A stretch of 64,000 nt of DNA from positions 248,001-312,000 of the forward strand of contig CAWJJM010000009.1 of NCBI GenBank assembly GCA_963843275.1. Direction: 5' to 3'. Made by a program: the position numbers and the translations under genes. Below the pieces are notes generated by a model. The model saw only the letters and a program-made list of their open reading frames with translations, was not told the origin of the DNA and did no database searches. Source of the DNA: CAWJJM01 sp963843275 (lineage in GTDB: Bacteria; Acidobacteriota; Thermoanaerobaculia; Multivoradales; JBCCEF01). This document shows, piece after piece, positions 17,438-27,789 of this stretch; the first letter of the stretch is position 1, and each line of letters begins with the position of its first letter.

Positions 17438-19950
17438 TCACGACGAGGGCTCCAGGGCGGCCAGCGACTGCCGCAGAGTCGGCTGGTCGGGCTTGAGCTC
17501 CAAGGATCGCTGCATGGCCTGCCGCGCCGTGTCCACGTCGCCGGCGCACGCCGCGGCGATCCCGTAGAAGGCTTGGACCGGGGCGCTGGTGGGGAAACGG
17601 CGGGCCGCCTCCGCGCCTTCGGTGACGGCCTGGCGGCAGTCGTCGGTGCGGATCCGGTCGACCAGCAGGTGGACCCGGTAGGGCTCGTGGTCGGGATAGC
17701 GTCGGATCGCCTCCTCGAGCAACGCCACGGCGCGGTCCATCTTCGCGAGCTGGTCGTACTCCTGGGCCGCACGGTCGATCGACCGCAAGGGGTCCCGCAG
17801 CCCCTTGTCGATGGCGGTCCACAGCTCGCGGTCGGCGTCCTCGTACCGCCCGGTCTCCATGTAGACGCGGCGCAGGTTGTAGTGGGGGGCCGGGTAGCGC
17901 GGCGCCGCGGCGATCGCCCGCCGCAGGAGCTGCTCCGCCTCGTCGTAGCGCTTCTCGTTGATCTTGAGCACGGCCAGGTTGTTGAGCTCGCCACGGGTGG
18001 CGGTGGGTCGCGCCTCGTCGCCCCCCGGACGGGCCGGCGGGGACGGCGCCGCGGCCGCCGCCTGGGCAGGGGCGGGGGACGGGGCCGCGGCGGCCGGCGC
18101 CCCGGCGGCCGGCGGCCGGCGGCGGCCGCACGCCGCCCTCGTCGCCGCCCCCGAGGTAGCCGAGCGCCTTGAGCTGGGCGAGGAACTCCGGGTCGGCCGG
18201 TGCCGGGCCGCCGGTCGCCGCCTGGTAGCTCGACGGCGGTACCAGCGTCTCGTAGGCCAGCGGCTCGAGCGACGGGTGCGGCACGCCCGGCAGCGGCGTT
18301 CCCTGCCAGTCCTCTCCCGCGGGCAGCCCGAGGAGCGCCGCGAGGGTCGGCGCGACGTCGTAGACCGACGCGTTCGAGGTCACCCGGCCGCGTGCCTCGA
18401 CCCCCTTGCCGGCGACCGCGAAGACGGCGTCGGGCGCGTGCCAGAGCGGCGCCGTCTGGCCGGTGAAGCCGCCGAGATCCCGCGGCCGGTCGTCCGCCCA
18501 GCGGAAGCCGTGGTCGGAGAGCAGCAGGACGGCGCACTCGTCGAGCGGGCAGGCGTCCAGGTAGCGGCCCAGCCAGCGGTCGACCTCGGCGAAGTAGGCG
18601 GGCACCGCGGCGGCGTACGTGGCCGCGGTGCGGGCGTCGACGTCGTGCTCGACCGGCGGCGGCATGTAGGGCGCCAGCAGGTGCCCGATGGTGTCGGTGC
18701 CCTCCAGGTAGACCATGGTCAGGTCGGGCCGGCGCTCTGCGATCTCCAGGCCGCTCTGCAGGTAGGTGCGGGAGGAGGCGAGCACCCGCCGGAAGCCGTC
18801 GACGGGGTCCTTCATGCCCTCGTCGGCCGTCACCGCCGCGGCGAAGCGCTCCTGCGGCACGTCCATGAACGAGTGCACGGTCCGCCAGTCGATCGCCCGC
18901 ACCGTCTCGTCGCGGATGCGGGTGAACTCGCGGGTCTCCGAGCGCGGAAACACCATCTCCGGCGGGTCCTGCCGGAACACCGCCCGATCGAGCCCCTGGG
19001 TGAGGGTGTAGTAGAGGCGGTCGGTGACCATCGTCCCGGCGATCCGCTCGGCCGGCCAGGAGGCCCACCAGCCCACCACGCCGACCTTCCTGCCCAGCGC
19101 CGAGGCGATGTTCCAGATGGCCGGCACGCGGCGGCTCCTGCCGGTGACCGGCACCGTGCGGCCCGGTCTTCGGATCCTGCTCGACGAAGTCCAGGATGCC
19201 GTGGCGGTCGGCCGGGACACCGGTGGCGATGGTGGTCCAGATCAGGGGCGACAGCGTCGGGACGATCGTCTCCATGGTGCCCCAGGTCGAGCGGTCGAGC
19301 AGGTGGGCGAGCCGGGGCATGCGCCCGCTCTTCACCCACGGCAGGACGAGGTCCCAGTCGAAGCCGTCGAAACCGAGGACCAGGACGCGGCGGTCGGGGA
19401 CCGGGTAGCGGGCGGCGAAGGACGCCCAGATCGCTTGCAGCACCGCCTGGCGGTCGGGGCGCACCGTCACCGTGAAGCGGGGCGCCGTGCTCTCCAGGCG
19501 GCGGGCGAGCGCCTCGCGCAGCGCCGCGGGCGGGTCGGCGGGGCAGTCCACCCGGGCGCTCTCGCCCAGCTCCGGCGCCAGGCAGGCGAGGGGGAGGGTG
19601 CGCAGCACGCCGGCCACCTCCGGCTCCAGGGTGGCCGCGAGGCCGTCGCCCGGCGCCGCCGCCGGATCGAGGCGGTAGGTTCCCGGCGCCGGGTTCCACC
19701 GGATGTCCACCTGGACGTCGGCGCCCTCGCGGGTGCCGGTGGTGACCTGGGCCGTCAGGGTGTCGTCGGTCCGACGTTGCCAGCTCCAGCGCGGCAGCAG
19801 GTCGACGCCGCCGTCGAGGACGCGCAGGCGCCCCTGCTCGGGCTGCCAGGCGAGCCGGGTTCCGAAGGCGAGCGTCCCCCACGCGACGGCGAGCAGAGCG
19901 AGCAGGACGAGGCAGCTGGCGACGAGGAGACGGCGGTCGCGGAACGTCAT
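17438..19950 (-). CDS. membrane-anchored AlkP-superfamily (type I phosphodiesterase) protein with C-terminal TPRs; two frameshifts
   Basis: The gene starts at ATG 19950 with an N-terminal membrane anchor (LLVASCLVLLALLAVAWGTL) and an extracytoplasmic domain. The phosphodiesterase/nucleotide pyrophosphatase fold begins VLVLGFDGFDWDLVLPW, with the catalytic-loop region TLSPLIWTTIATGVPADRHG. Later metal motifs are YLEGTDTIGHL and LLLSDHGFRWAD. The C-terminus (17438-17971) is TPR (KINEKRYDEAEQLLRRAIAA). The frame breaks near 19155 (QDPKTG to RTVPVTG) and again in a GC-rich linker near 18115. Each needs a 1-nt correction, and the protein is otherwise well preserved, so sequence error is likelier than decay. 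The substrate is unknown. Confidence 0.75.
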
Positions 19951-19999
19951 CGGTCCAGTCTATCGACTCGACGGCCGGCGTCGAGGCCCGGGGGAAACG

Positions 20000-20033
20000 A
20001 AAAGAGGGGTGCTCCCGCGCGAGAGCACCCCTC
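20000..20033 (-). terminator. Rho-independent terminator of the TonB receptor gene
   Basis: On the minus strand an 11-bp perfect stem (GAGGGGTGCTC / GAGCACCCCTC, 8-nt loop) is followed at once by TTTTCGTTT. It sits about 50 nt after the receptor's stop and is the clearest intrinsic terminator in the window. Confidence 0.85.
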
Positions 20034-20080
20034 GGGAACAGCCGACCGCGTGGGCCGAAGCCCACGCGGCGTCGCTCGGC

Positions 20081-23027
20081 CTAGAAGCTCAACCGAGCAC
20101 CCAGGCGGACCGAGGTGGGGTCCTGCCAGGTGGTCGGCGTGCCGAACGACGGGTTGGTCGGAGGATGCGTCGCATCTCCCGGCGTGATGGTGTAGATCTG
20201 GCCGGTCTTCCAGTCGATCGGCTGGTAGTCCTCGACCAGGTCGTACCGGTTGCTGACCTGGGTCGCCCGCTGCTGGTTGAGGATGTTGAAGACGTCCAGC
20301 AGGAGGGTCAGGTCCCAGTCGTTGCCCAGGCGGACGGGGTAGCCGAGGTGCAGGTCCGCCTCGTAGGTGTCGGGCGTGCGGCCGAAGGCGCCGCGCTTCG
20401 ACAGGTAGTACTCCCAGTTCTGGTAGGCGGTGGAGTAGCCCATCGCCGTGATCGGGAGGCCGGACCGCCAGTAGGCCGAGAGGCCGGCCGTCAGACCGAA
20501 CTCGAAGTGGTAGGTGCCGTCGAACTTGGCCTGCCAGCGTGCGATCGTTGGACAGGTTGCCGGTGTTGTTCACCGAGAAGTCGTAGTAGTCGAACGCCGA
20601 GTTCAGGTTCGGGTCGAGCTGGCCGGTCGACGCCTGGAACAGGCCGTCGTAGGTGCCCTTCGAGCTCGAGTACAGCAGCGACGCCAGGAACTGGAAGTTC
20701 TTCGGGTCGGCCGCTTGGTCACCGTCAGCTCGTAGCCCTCGAACTTGCGGGTCGGGACGGCGAGGTGATGCAGCGTCTCGTTGTAGCCGAAGGCGTAGCC
20801 GATGTCGTAGGTGCCGGTCATCAGGCCCTGGCCGGGGTTGCCGATGAAGTAGTCACCGTCGGCCGAAAGCGCGTCCTCCATGATGTTCTTCAGGTCGCGG
20901 TTGACGTACTTGAGGCCGACCGCCAGGTTCGGGATGACCTCGTACTCGCCGCCGACCACCGATCTCCTCGATGTACTGGACTCTCGGTGTTGGGGTCGAC
21001 GCGCGAGAAGCCGCCGCCGAGGACGCTCGGCGAGCGGGCGTCGACGGTCGTTCGCCACGTGCGTTCGGGTCCGGCGTGAAGTTGTAGGCGAAGACCGAGA
21101 TCTCGCCGCCGAAGGAGCGGATCACGATGTCCATCGGGATCGTCTCGTAGAACAGGCCGTAGTGGCCGAAGACCTTGGACACGGCCGTTACTTCATGGGA
21201 TCCCAGATCAAGCCGATGCGCGGCGCGATGGCGTCGTCGAGCTTCTGCTGGACCTCGCCGGTCGCCGTTGTAGAGCTTCTGGATGTCCCAACGGACGCCG
21301 AGCGTCGAAGGTCAGGTTCGGCAGCGGCCCGCCAGGTGTCCTGGAGCGAAGTAGGCGACGTCCTCGGCCTTGGTGTCGACCGTCAGCGGGTTGTTGATGT
21401 CGGCCGCCGTGGCGTTGTCGGCGTCGATCTTCGGTGGTCGATGTAGTAGCGGTGGCGGTAGTAGTAGTCGCTGCCGTTCGGGCACCGCGAGGCGGTGCAG
21501 TTGAAGCGGTAGATCCGCTGACCGCCGGAGTTGTAGTTGGCGTTCTTCACCGAGACGTCCTCGTACTCGGCGCCGACCTTGAACTCGTGGTCGCCGCCGA
21601 AGTTGTCGACGAAGTAGGAGGCGTCGACGTGGTACTGGTCGCGGCCGAACTCCTGGTCCTGGAAGAAACCGATGCCGGACTGAGCTCGGAGCGCCCGGCC
21701 CAGCCGCAGGTGATGGTGCCGTCGCCCAGCGGGTCGGTGTAGTCGATGAAGCCGACCAGGTTCGTGCCGGCGCCGCCGGTCTCGGTCTTCTCGTTGTGCT
21801 GCGACGACCCGGGCGCTGACCACGCAGCTGGTCGGAGAGCACGCCGTCATAGTTGACGACGTAGTCGGTCGCCGCCGGTGTCGACGTCTGCCTGGTAGTC
21901 GCGTCGGCGGGACCGGCCAGCGAGCCGAGCGCGCCCTCGCTGGGTCGGTCGGGTCGCCGAAGACGCGAGAAGCTGACAGCGTGTGCTGTCGGCGAGACCG
22001 CCAGGTCAGCTTGGCCGGCGTAGAGGTCGCGGTCGGTCTTGTCCTTGAACTCCTGCCCGGGTCGGCGCGCCGGGGATGAAGGCCGTCGAAGTTCTCGATC
22101 GACTCGAGGGTGTGCTCGTTGTCCACCCGGTCGTAGGCGCCGAAGAACCACAGCTTGTCCTTGACGAAGAAGCCGCCGAGGTCGACGCCGAAGTCCTGGC
22201 GGGTGAAGCCGGTGCGCAGAACGAGCCGGAGACCGCGCTCGCTCGCCTCGCCCGCCAGGCTCGGCCTGCAGGCTGTCGCTGTCGTAGTAGCCGAACACGT
22301 CGCCGTGGAACTCGTTGCCGCCGGACTTGGTGATGACGTTGATGATGCCGCCGGTGTTGCGGCCGTACTCGGCGTTGTAGCCGCCGGTCTTGACCTGGAC
22401 CTCCTCGATGAACTCGAAGTTCAGGGCCTTGCCCTGCTGGCCGAGCTCGACGCCGGTGGTGTTGACGCCGTCGATGTAGTAGGCGTTCTCGGCGCCGGTC
22501 GAGCCGTAGAAGGTGGTGCCGGAGGCGTCGGTCTGGGCGCCCGGGGCGACCCGCGCGATGGCCGTGTAGTCGCGGCCGGTGGCCAGCGAGCCGAACATCG
22601 AGGAGTCGATGCTGACGCCGGTCTCGGCGCTGGTCGTGTTGACCAGTGCGGACTCGCCGGTCACCACGACCTCTTCACCGAAGGCGCCGGTCATCGAGAC
22701 CCGGATCGTGGTCGACTGGTTGATCGAGACGTGGACGTTGTCCCGGTGCAGGGTGGCGAAGCCCTCGAGCGCGAAGTCGACCGAGTAGTCCGCCGGCGGC
22801 AGGTTGGTGACCCGGAACTGGCCGTCCGCGTCGGTGACGACGACCCGCGCGCCGCCGATGAGGTCGTCCGAGCTCACGGTCACGGTCACGCCGGGCAGCG
22901 GCGCACCCTCGCCGGAGACCACGGTCCCCTCGATCGAGCCACGGGTCGTCTGAGCGTAGAGCGCCGGGGTCAGCAGCAGCACCAACGCCGCCGCGACCAC
23001 CAGGCCCTTCAACTGGGTAGATCTCAC
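20081..23027 (-). CDS. TonB-dependent receptor, Oar-like, with N-terminal carboxypeptidase-regulatory domain; many frameshifts
   Basis: The N-terminus is intact: signal peptide (LVVAAALVLLLTPALYAQ), a CarboxypepD_reg domain (SIEGTVVSGEGAPLPGVTVT, residues ~30-115), then the plug (GEEVVVTGESALVNTTSAET, YYIDGVNTTGVELGQQG, GGYNAEYGRNTGGIINVITK). The barrel is readable only in pieces from about 22260 down to 20540, with many 1-nt breaks. The last ~120 residues (AYQNWEYYLSKRGAFGRTPD ... VRLGARLSF) are again intact, ending in the expected terminal Phe. It is an outer-membrane transporter or adhesin-like receptor with unknown ligand. Conserved residues survive on both sides of each break, so sequencing indels are the simplest cause. 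It lies directly downstream of the kinase gene but has its own promoter. Confidence 0.8.
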
Positions 23028-23354
23028 GTTCCTCTTCCTCCTCCGAACTGATGACCAGCTCGTGTGCTCGGACCACCGGACACGCTCCGGCGGGCCTCAA
23101 ACCTCGAAACAGCTTCTCTCGCGCCACCTTGGGGGGTGGTCGGACCGCTGCGAGTAGTAAGCGCTGACTCCGAAGTATGGAGCATCCTCGGTAGAGCGTC
23201 AAGCAGCTCCTGTGCCCGCTCGCATTTCCGGACGTAAAGTCTTCCGGTGTAGTGGTTTAGGTAGACTTCTGCCGCCCTCTGGAGGGCCCTCGGCATCCAG
23301 GGGGCTGGATTTGCGATCCATGAATTTGGATCGGTGGTGGGCCGCCGGCGGGGC
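23028..23354. other. intergenic region between sensor kinase and TonB receptor
   Basis: This 327-nt stretch has no supportable gene. It holds the receptor promoter and its leader, and is less GC-rich than its surroundings. Around 23308-23325 the minus strand has a weak GATCC-N8-GGATC inverted repeat just after the kinase's stop. No riboswitch or small RNA could be recognised. Confidence 0.5.
23174..23202 (-). promoter_or_regulatory. sigma70-type promoter of the TonB receptor
   Basis: On the minus strand, TTGACG (23202-23197) and CATACT (23179-23174) are separated by exactly 17 nt. This lies in a locally AT-richer stretch about 150 nt before the receptor's ATG, giving a long 5' leader of roughly 140 nt. 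Confidence 0.6.
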
Positions 23355-24709
23355 TCAGCCGGGGTGCAGTGGCAGGCGCACCCGGGCCTCCGCGCCGCCG
23401 CCGCCGGGGCGGTCGACGACGGTGAGCCGGCCACCGTGGGCCTCGGCGATCTGGCGGCACAGCACCAGGCCGATCCCGGTGCCGCCGGGCTTGGTGGTGT
23501 AGAAGGGCACGAACAGGTTGTCCGGGTTGGCGAGCCCGGGCCCCTCGTCCCGGACCCAGAGCTCCACGCCCTCGACCACGGAGCGCCAGCCGACGGCGAC
23601 GCCCCCCCCGGTCTCCAGCGCCGCGTCGGCGGCGTTGCGGACCAGGTTGATGAGGAGCTGCTCGAGCTGGTCGGGATCGGCGCCGAGCAGCAGCTCGGGT
23701 CCGGGCTCGACGTCGACCTCCAGGCGGCGCTCGAGGGCCGCGACGCGCTCGACCAGCGGCCCCAGCCGGGTCGGCGCCGGGCGCGGCGCCGGCAGCCGGG
23801 CGAGGCGGGAGTAGGCGGCGAGGAAGCGCGACAGCGACTCGGTGCGGCCGGCGATGACGTCGAGCCCCGCCGTCATGTCCTCCTCCCAGTCGTCCGGCCG
23901 CGGCGCCCGCGCCAACAGGGCGCCGAGGGTCGCCGCCATCGACTTGATCGGCGCCAGCGAGTTGTTGAGCTCGTGCCCGAGGACCCGGATCAGCCGCTTC
24001 CACGCCTGGCGCTCCTCCTCGCGGAGGGTGCGGGAGAGGTCGGCGAGGACCAGCAGCTGGTGCGGTCGTCCCTCCTGGCGGAAGGTGCTCCGGCGCACCC
24101 CCCAGCGGCCGGCGCCGCCGGCGAAGGTCGCCTCGAGGGTGCGGAAGGGCTCGCCGACCAGGCAGTCGGCGAGGCCGAGCTCCTCGGCCGTGCGCCCCAG
24201 CAGCCGCTCGGCGGGACGGCCGAGGAGGCGCTCGCCGGCGCGGTTGACCAGCCGCAGGCGGGCCGCGTCGTCGAAGGTGAACACCGCGACGTCGATCTCC
24301 TCGACGACGCGCTCGAGCAGCGCCGTCGCCTCCCGGGCGCCCAGGCGGTCCTCGTGCAGACTGTCGCGGATCGCGTTGACCTCGCGCAGCACCTGGGCCA
24401 GCGCGTCGTCGCCGGCGGTGCGCCGGGCGCGGAGCGAGAAGTCGCCCACGCGCAGCGCCTCGAGCAGGTTGGCGAGGGTGTAGAGCGGATACACCACCCG
24501 GCGGCGCAGCGAGAAGGCGAGCAGCAGCCAACCGCCGGCCACCAGCAGGGTCAGCGTCCAGCGCAGCTTGAGCGAGTGGTCGTCGAGCCACAGCAGCCCC
24601 AGCGCCGCCAGCCCGCCCGGCAGTCCCACCGCCAGCGCCCACAGCAGGAGCTGACGGTCGAACGCCAGGCGCCGCCGTCGCCGCCCGCCCCCGCCCGCAC
24701 CGGTTCCAT
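23355..24709 (-). CDS. membrane sensor histidine kinase (NtrY/PAS-type); N-terminal frameshift
   Basis: Two hydrophobic segments (LLLWALAVGLPGGLAALGLL and LTLLVAGGWLLLAF), a HAMP-like stretch and a PAS region (FTFDDAARLRLVNRAGERLL) precede the kinase core. The H-box is LIRVLGHELNNSLAPIKSMA, the N-box NLVRNAADAAL, and the G-boxes DEGPGLANPDNLF and GTGIGLVL. The open frame as read starts only at GTG 24629, inside the first membrane helix. A plausible ATG at 24709 is in another frame, so one indel is needed in the C-rich run near 24675. It pairs with the NtrC-type regulator just upstream; the signal is unknown. Confidence 0.85.
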
Positions 24710-24848
24710 CGCCGGAAGACTACCCCCGCTCCCCCCGCGGCGCCGCGCCCCGGGCCCCGGTGGAGGCCGGCCGGGAGCGGCGCCGGGCCGTTCGCGCGAT
24801 CCCCCCGGCGCCGGCGCAGCGCGAGCCGCCGCTGCCTGGACGCGCCGT

Positions 24849-26234
24849 CTAGGCCTCCAGCTTCTCCAGGCGGCGATAGAGCGCGCTCCGCGACAACCCG
24901 AGGAAGCGGGCCGCCTGGGTGACGTTGCCGTCGAAGCGCGTCAGCGCCTTGCGGATGAGGACCCGCTCGACCTCCTCGAGGGGGAGGTCCTCGAGCCGGG
25001 CTCCACGGTCGGCGGAGGTGTGGGCGGCGACCCCCAGGTCGGCGGCGTCGATGCGGTCGCCGCGCGCCATCAGCACCCCGCGCTCGACGGCGTGGTCGAG
25101 CTCGCGCACGTTGCCGGGCCAGGAGTAGGCGAGCAGCGCCGCCAGGGCGGCGTCGGTGAAGCCGCGCGGCCGGCTTGCCGGTAGTGGCGGGCGTGGCGCT
25201 CGAGGAACGCGGCCGCCAGGGCGGCGATGTCCTCGCGCGCGCTCGCGCAGCGGCGGCACCGGGATCTCGACCGTGTTGAGGCGGAAGAGCAGGTCCTGCC
25301 GGAAGCGCCCCGCCGCCACCTCCGCGGCGAGGTCGGCGTTGGTCGCCGACAGCACCCGCACGTCGACCCGCTGGGTGCGCGAGGAGCCGACCCGCTCGAA
25401 CTCGCCGGTCTTCGAGCACGCGCAGCAGCTTGGCCTGCTGGTTCGGGGGGACGTTGGCGATCTCGTCGAGGAACAGGGTGCCGCCGTCGGCGAGCTCGAA
25501 GCGGCCCACGCGGTCGCTCTTGGCGTCGGTGAAGGCGCCCCGCACGTGGCCGAACAGCTCGCTCTCGAAGAGGGTCTCCGACAGGCCGCCGGCGTTGACC
25601 GTGACCAGCGGCCGGCCGGCGCGCGGCGAGACCGCGTGCAGGCGCCGCGCGATCAACGCCTTGCCGGTGCCGTTCTCGCCGGTGATCAGGACGTTGGCGT
25701 CCGACGGCCCGACCCGCTCGATCAGCTCGAGGACCGGCTGCATGGCCCGCGACGCGGCGATCAGCTCGGCGTCGTCCTCGGCGCGCAGGCGCGCGGTTCT
25801 CGGCCTCCAGCCGCTGCGCTGCGGCGCAGGGCGCGGCCGAGCTCGACCTGGGTGCGCAGGACCGACAGCAGCCGCTGCGTTGTCCCAGGGCTTCTCGACG
25901 AAGTCGCGCGCGCCGCGGCGCATCGCCTCGACCGCCACCTCGACGCTCGCCCAGGCGGTCATCACCACCACCGGCAGCGTCGGGTCGAGCCGGCGGATCT
26001 CCGACGAGCAGGTCGAGCCCCTCGCGGCCGGAGGTCGTGTCGCGGGCGTAGTTGAGGTCCATCAGCACGGCGTCGAAGTCGACCGTGCGCACCAGCGTCG
26101 AGCAGCTCGGCCGGCGAGCTCGCGGACTCGCAGCGGTAGCCCTCGCCCTTGAGCAGCAGGCGCAGCGCCTCGAGGACGTCGCGCTGATCGTCGGCGAGCA
26201 CGACGCGCGCCGCCGGGGTCTCGCCGCCGCTCAC
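24849..26234 (-). CDS. NtrC-family sigma54-dependent response regulator; several frameshifts
   Basis: The start GTG 26234 overlaps the ATPase stop (GTGA). The receiver domain begins ARVVLADDQRDVLEALRLLL, with phospho-acceptor Asp in VLMDLNYARD. The AAA+ domain has Walker A GENGTGKALIARRLH, the loop motif GAFTDA (normally GAFTGA), and Walker B GGTLFLDEI. The C-terminal Fis-type helix-turn-helix reads VTQAARFLGLSRSALYRRLE. Frame breaks occur near 26100, 26005, 25870, 25800, 25405, 25245 and 25180. Domain order and length (~460 aa) are normal once repaired. It probably activates the efflux operon or the receptor from a sigma54 promoter under control of the adjacent kinase. Confidence 0.85.
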
Positions 26235-26944
26235 GGAGCGTCCGCCGCCGCGTCCACGGGCGGCGCCGCGGCCCCCTCGCCGCCCACGATCCAGCCGTCG
26301 CGCAGCTCGACGATGCGCCGGCCGTAGGCGGCGAAGCCCTCGTAGTGGGTCACCTGGACGATGGTGGTCCCCTCGTCGTTGAGGCGCCGGAACAGCTCCA
26401 TGATCTCCTCGCCCTGGGCGGAGTGCAGGTTGCCGGTGGGCTCGTCGGCGAGGATGCAGCTTGGGCTCGGCGATCACCGCCCGCGCCACCGCCACGAGCT
26501 GCTGCTGGCCGCCGGAGAGCTGGTTCGGGAAGAGGTCCTTCTTGCCCACGATCTGGAAGCGGTCGAGCATGTCGGCGACCAGCGACTGGCGCTCGCGCCG
26601 CGGACGTTGCGGTAGGAGAGCGGCAGCTCGAGGTTCTCGTAGACCGTCAGGTCGTCGAGCAGGTGGTAGCTCTGGAAGACGAAGCCGATGTTCGCGCTTG
26701 TTGAGCCCGGCGCGCTGCTTGGGCTTGAGGGCGTGGACCGGCTGGCCGTCGAAGTAGTACTCGCCGCTCCAGGCGCCGTCGTGCATGCCCGAGGATGTGC
26801 AGCAGCGTGGACTTGCCCGCGCCCGAGGGCCCCATGACGGTGACGAACTCGCCGGCGCCCGATGTCGAGGTTGATGCGGCGCAGCACGCAGGTCTTGCCG
26901 ACACCGGGGGGGTAGAACTTCTCGACGTCGAGGAGCTGGATCAT
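26231..26944 (-). CDS. ABC transporter ATPase (MacB/LolD-like), copy A; frameshifted
   Basis: The N-terminus is MIQLLDVEKFYPPGVGKTCV. Other fragments give Walker A (MGPSGAGKSTLLHILG), the Q-loop (GFVFQSYHLLDDLTVYENLE), the signature (NQLSGGQQQLVAVARAVIAE) and a C-terminal GRRIVELRDGWIVGGEG. The D-loop (DEPTGNL) appears only after removing one base near 26458. At least four breaks (near 26458, 26600, 26695, 26785 and 26860) split the gene. It is the last of two ATPase genes before the regulator, overlapping it by four bases. Substrate and partner permease are unknown. Confidence 0.8.
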
Positions 26945-26971
26945 CGGCCGCGGGGGTCTCCGTCGCGCATC

Positions 26972-27755
26972 CTAGGACAGGCGGTAGCCGCTCTCGCCGA
27001 GCCGCTCCTCCTCGCGTTGCCGCTCGGCACCGGACTCCTCCTCGACGATGCGGCCGTCGAACAGGTGCACGGTGCGGCTCGCGTGGCGCGCGTAGCGCGG
27101 GTCGTGGGTGACCATGCAGATCGTGGCGCCGTCGCGGTGGAGCTCGTCCAGCAGCTCCATCACCGCCTCGCCGTTCTTCGAGTCGAGGTTGCCGGTGGGC
27201 TCGTCGGCGAGCAGGATGGGGGCTCGCCGACCACCGCCCGGGCCACCGCGACGCGCTGCTGCTGGCCGCCGGAGAGCTGCGCCGGGTAGTGCTTCATGCG
27301 GTGCGCCATGCCGACCCGCTCGAGCGCCTCGCCGACCCGCTGCTTGCGCTCGTCCGACGGCATGCCCCGGTAGGTGAGCGGCAGCTCGACGTTCTCGTAG
27401 ACGGTGAGGTCGCCGATCAGGTTGAAGCTCTGGAAGATGAAGCCGATCTCGCGGTTGCGGATCCGCGCCCGGTCGGCGGCGGAGAGGTCCGCCACCGCCG
27501 GCCGTTGAGCCAGTAGCTGCCCTCGGTCGGCGTGTCGAGCAGGCCGAGGATCGACAGCAGCGTCGACTTGCCGCAGCCCGAGGGCCCGGCGATCGAGAGG
27601 TACTCGCCGTGGTGGATCTCGAGGTGGATGCCCGACAGCGCGTGGGTCTCGACCTCGTCGGTGAAGAAGACCTTGGTGACGCCGTCGAGGCGGATCAGCG
27701 CGCTGGCGCCGGGCTGGAAGGCGGTTTCCCGATCGACGGGCTCGGCTACGTTCAT
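26972..27755 (-). CDS. ABC transporter ATPase (MacB/LolD-like), copy B; frameshifted
   Basis: The N-terminus is ALIRLDGVTKVFFTDEVETH, Walker A is AGPSGCGKSTLLSILG, the Q-loop region is IGFIFQSFNLIGDLTVYENV, and the signature is AQLSGGQQQRVAVARAVVGE. The C-terminus is ICMVTHDPRYARHASRTVHL with a charged tail. Breaks lie near 27500 (after YWLNGR) and 27225 (a missing C before ILLADEP). It is 27 nt upstream of copy A and 34 nt downstream of the HlyD adaptor. It belongs to the MacB/LolD group of tripartite or lipoprotein-type exporters. Confidence 0.85.
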
Positions 27756-27789
27756 CGCGACGTCCTCCGGAGGGTAGGGATACGGTTGT

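Noticed and set aside
20081..23027. Calling the TonB receptor a pseudogene
   Set aside because: Both ends and the domain motifs are well preserved, and the breaks are single-base indels shared by all neighbouring genes up to 28.8 kb. Sequence error is likelier, so it is kept as a CDS.
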